Positions 62,605 to 64,000 of a DNA stretch of 64,000 nt are shown piece by piece. The stretch is taken from assembly GCA_963839475.1 (NCBI GenBank), contig CAWIVH010000020.1, forward strand, positions 591,421 through 655,420, written 5' to 3'. The position numbers were made by a program, and so were the translations under genes. The notes below the pieces were generated by a model, which ran no database searches, was not told where the DNA came from, and worked only from the letters and a program-made list of their open reading frames with translations. Within the stretch, counting starts at the first letter, position 1; every line of letters starts with the position of its first letter. This DNA is from CAWIVH01 sp963839475 (GTDB taxonomy: Bacteria; Acidobacteriota; UBA6911).

Positions 62605-62866
62605 CCTCGCTTCGTATATATTTCTTGCCTTCCCTGAAATATCCCGGCGTCTGGCAAAACTTCAAGGGCGGAGGAACTGCCTATGCCAAGAAGGCTGGCT
62701 CGACTACGCCTACGTCTGGCATCTCGTTCTAGAGGACGAAGATTATCCGGTGCGGTTTTGGGGTCCACGTAGCCCCTTGTGTGCGCCGTGCTAGTGTACC
62801 CCAGCCACTCCTGCGCGGTCTCGATCCTGCCGGTCTTCAGATTGATTAGCTTTGCGATGGAACGGT

Positions 62867-63037
62867 TTAGGATCGTGGCTTTGGCTTGTAGCAGTCTTTG
62901 CACTGTACCGGCCTTCCTTCTGTCGGCTTGAATGGCACTTCGCATTCCTTGCCGCAGACACTGCACTTTGCCTTGTGCATTTCTCGTGGTGATCTTGAGC
63001 CACCGGATGAGCGTCCGCCTTCTCTGAAGTTATTCAT
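62867..63037 (-). CDS. Small zinc-ribbon protein (CxxC...CxxC)
   Basis: The product has 56 residues; ATG 63037 with AAAGG 10 nt upstream. After MNNFREGGRSSGGS come CSVCGKECEVPFKPTEGRP and VQCKDCYKPKPRS. The pattern CxxCGKxC..PFKPT.GRPV.CxxC is a known bacterial small zinc-ribbon type. It probably binds nucleic acid or acts as a regulatory adaptor (inference). It lies between two direct repeats with the 63231 gene. Confidence 0.75.
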   Translation of the reverse strand: MNNFREGGRSSGGSRSPREMHKAKCSVCGKECEVPFKPTEGRPVQCKDCYKPKPRS

Positions 63038-63230
63038 GTTGCTTTACCTTTCGGGATAGAAGTCCGTTCGTACAGTAGAGATTGAACGGTGAGTTTACGT
63101 GGATATGCTTTGACGCTTGCCATAAATTACCCTGGTCTGCTTTCCAAGAATGATCCACCCATTTGTTTCGCCGGTGCTTCTCCGACAACCTAATCGGGTT
63201 TTGCTTTCGAGGGGTGGCTTGGATTCCGAC

Positions 63231-63491
63231 TCACTCCCCAGCGCGGGGTTTCAGCTTCAGCTTGCCTTTGTTTTCCTCAATAAAGGCTCGCAGTTCATCG
63301 GCGCGGGCCAACAGTCGCGTCCATTGTTCGTAGTATAGCGTCACTGGAAACCTTCCGAGGCCGTAAACGCTTATGCCGCCCTTGTCACTGACCCGAAACT
63401 CCAGTGCAGCCGGTTTCCTGGCCTGAGCCTGCTGTTCCAGTTCCGCGATCCGTTTTAACAACTCCTCTTTGGTCGGTTCCGGCTCTGCCAT
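63231..63491 (-). CDS. Conserved small protein of unknown function
   Basis: The product has 86 residues with AGGAG 6 nt before ATG. A charged N-terminal helix (PTKEELLKRIAELEQQAQAR) is followed by a compact block KGGISVYGLGRFPVTLYYEQ and WTRLLARADELRAFIEE. Proteins with the phrase GLGRFPVTLYYEQW recur in island contexts as far as I know, without known function. A coiled-coil or dimer seems likely. Same strand as the zinc-ribbon gene about 190 bp downstream. Confidence 0.75.
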   Translation of the reverse strand: MAEPEPTKEELLKRIAELEQQAQARKPAALEFRVSDKGGISVYGLGRFPVTLYYEQWTRLLARADELRAFIEENKGKLKLKPRAGE

Positions 63492-63587
63492 GATGGTCTC
63501 CTGCTCCGCTTAATATTTTGCTAGATATGAACGTAATTGAATTAGCGTTTAATTTTATAGCAGGGCAAACGCCGGGGACAGGAGATA

Positions 63588-63676
63588 ATCGGAGTGCGAG
63601 TCCGCAGCCCACCCCGGCTACCACCGGCGTGACCATACCCCACGAGCTGCGCTTTGCAGTTCAATCCCGTTATACC
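63588..63676. repeat. ~88-bp direct repeat, copy 2
   Basis: It repeats 62516-62604 with differences such as CGAGTCCGCAGCC for CGACTCCGCAACC. Together they bracket about 1 kb with two small genes, like the ends of a cassette or an internal duplication. Confidence 0.65.
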
Positions 63677-64000
63677 CCCCGGCATCGCCATCGATATCAC
63701 GCACCGGCAATGACCGGTCAGGATATTGGGATGCAGGGGTACTGGCCATGGTTGATCCGCATTTCAATTGTGAAGCCTTTTGTTCGGACCAATGCGGGAA
63801 TGGGGAGTGAAAAAATTCCGCAAGCGCCGGGAGGGAATGAGACTCATTAAAAGGCAACCCGGTATGGCAGGTCCGCTACCCACCGGGGGGGTAGTTTGGT
63901 TGCGCCTGGGTTGCATTTGTTGCGTTTTTTTGCCGCTCTGTGCCGGTCTGTGCCGGTCTAAGTCCTTTAAATTCAATGGGCTCAATACTTGGCTAAAAAC
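63677..64000. other. Right edge without a recognised gene
   Basis: No frame with start site and family content. A short tandem TCTGTGCCGG occurs twice near 63940-63960. The island appears to continue beyond the window. Confidence 0.4.

Noticed and set aside
62598..62966. Frame with ETAQEWLGYTSTAHTRGYVD, like an integrase C-terminus
   Set aside because: It overlaps the well-supported zinc-ribbon gene in another frame, and the catalytic HxxR box is missing; similarity to the LGH..I.TT.RY box is too short.

Overview
The window looks like a piece of an Acidobacteriota chromosome (inference). The evidence is the density of large serine/threonine kinases whose tails are TolB/WD40-like propellers or TPR repeats, the ECF sigma factors paired with them, a winged-helix/TPR regulator of the CadC type, and high GC in the left 38 kb. 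The right 25 kb is a lower-GC accessory region.

Left part, 1-30 kb. A truncated propeller gene, a winged-helix TPR regulator and four transmembrane kinases dominate. Two loci share one layout: an ECF sigma factor gene followed at once by a kinase-propeller gene on the minus strand, and divergently on the plus strand a secreted protein with an HExxH motif (11941-16493 and 23189-27667). Two other kinases (4504-7173, 19745-22696) share a promoter with a perfect -10 box and a leader of about 275 nt that contains a decayed kinase N-lobe. Between the first two kinases lies an ORF-less group IIC-type intron behind a terminator hairpin. It is split by a complete IS21-family element with a 7-bp target duplication, whose IstB is fused in frame to a winged-helix-like tail. 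A beta-helix protein, a third ECF sigma factor and two copies of a small basic protein lie between the kinases. A DnaB helicase with a DnaD-like partner lies next to a tRNA-Sec gene.

Middle part, 30.5-38.8 kb. tRNA-Sec, a complete RND efflux operon (permease, adaptor, TolC-type channel), an unusual nucleotidyltransferase-fold protein ending in an SSB-like acidic tail, and tRNA-Ala(GGC).

Right part, 38.8-64 kb. This appears to be an integrative element or genomic island: a truncated Crp-like regulator, tyrosine integrase, ribbon-helix-helix protein, AlpA-like excisionase, small unknown genes, a primase-polymerase/D5 helicase, further island proteins (DUF5659-like, zinc-ribbon, RHH), a noncoding block of degenerate ~320-bp repeats, then cargo. 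The cargo is mostly secreted surface proteins: a 17-residue-repeat adhesin-like protein, an IPT-domain protein, a 1454-residue beta-helix/IPT/BACON/VCBS mosaic, and a collagen-like protein. It also includes a small operon with a tyrosine-phosphatase-like enzyme. No right boundary or second attachment site was found inside the window.
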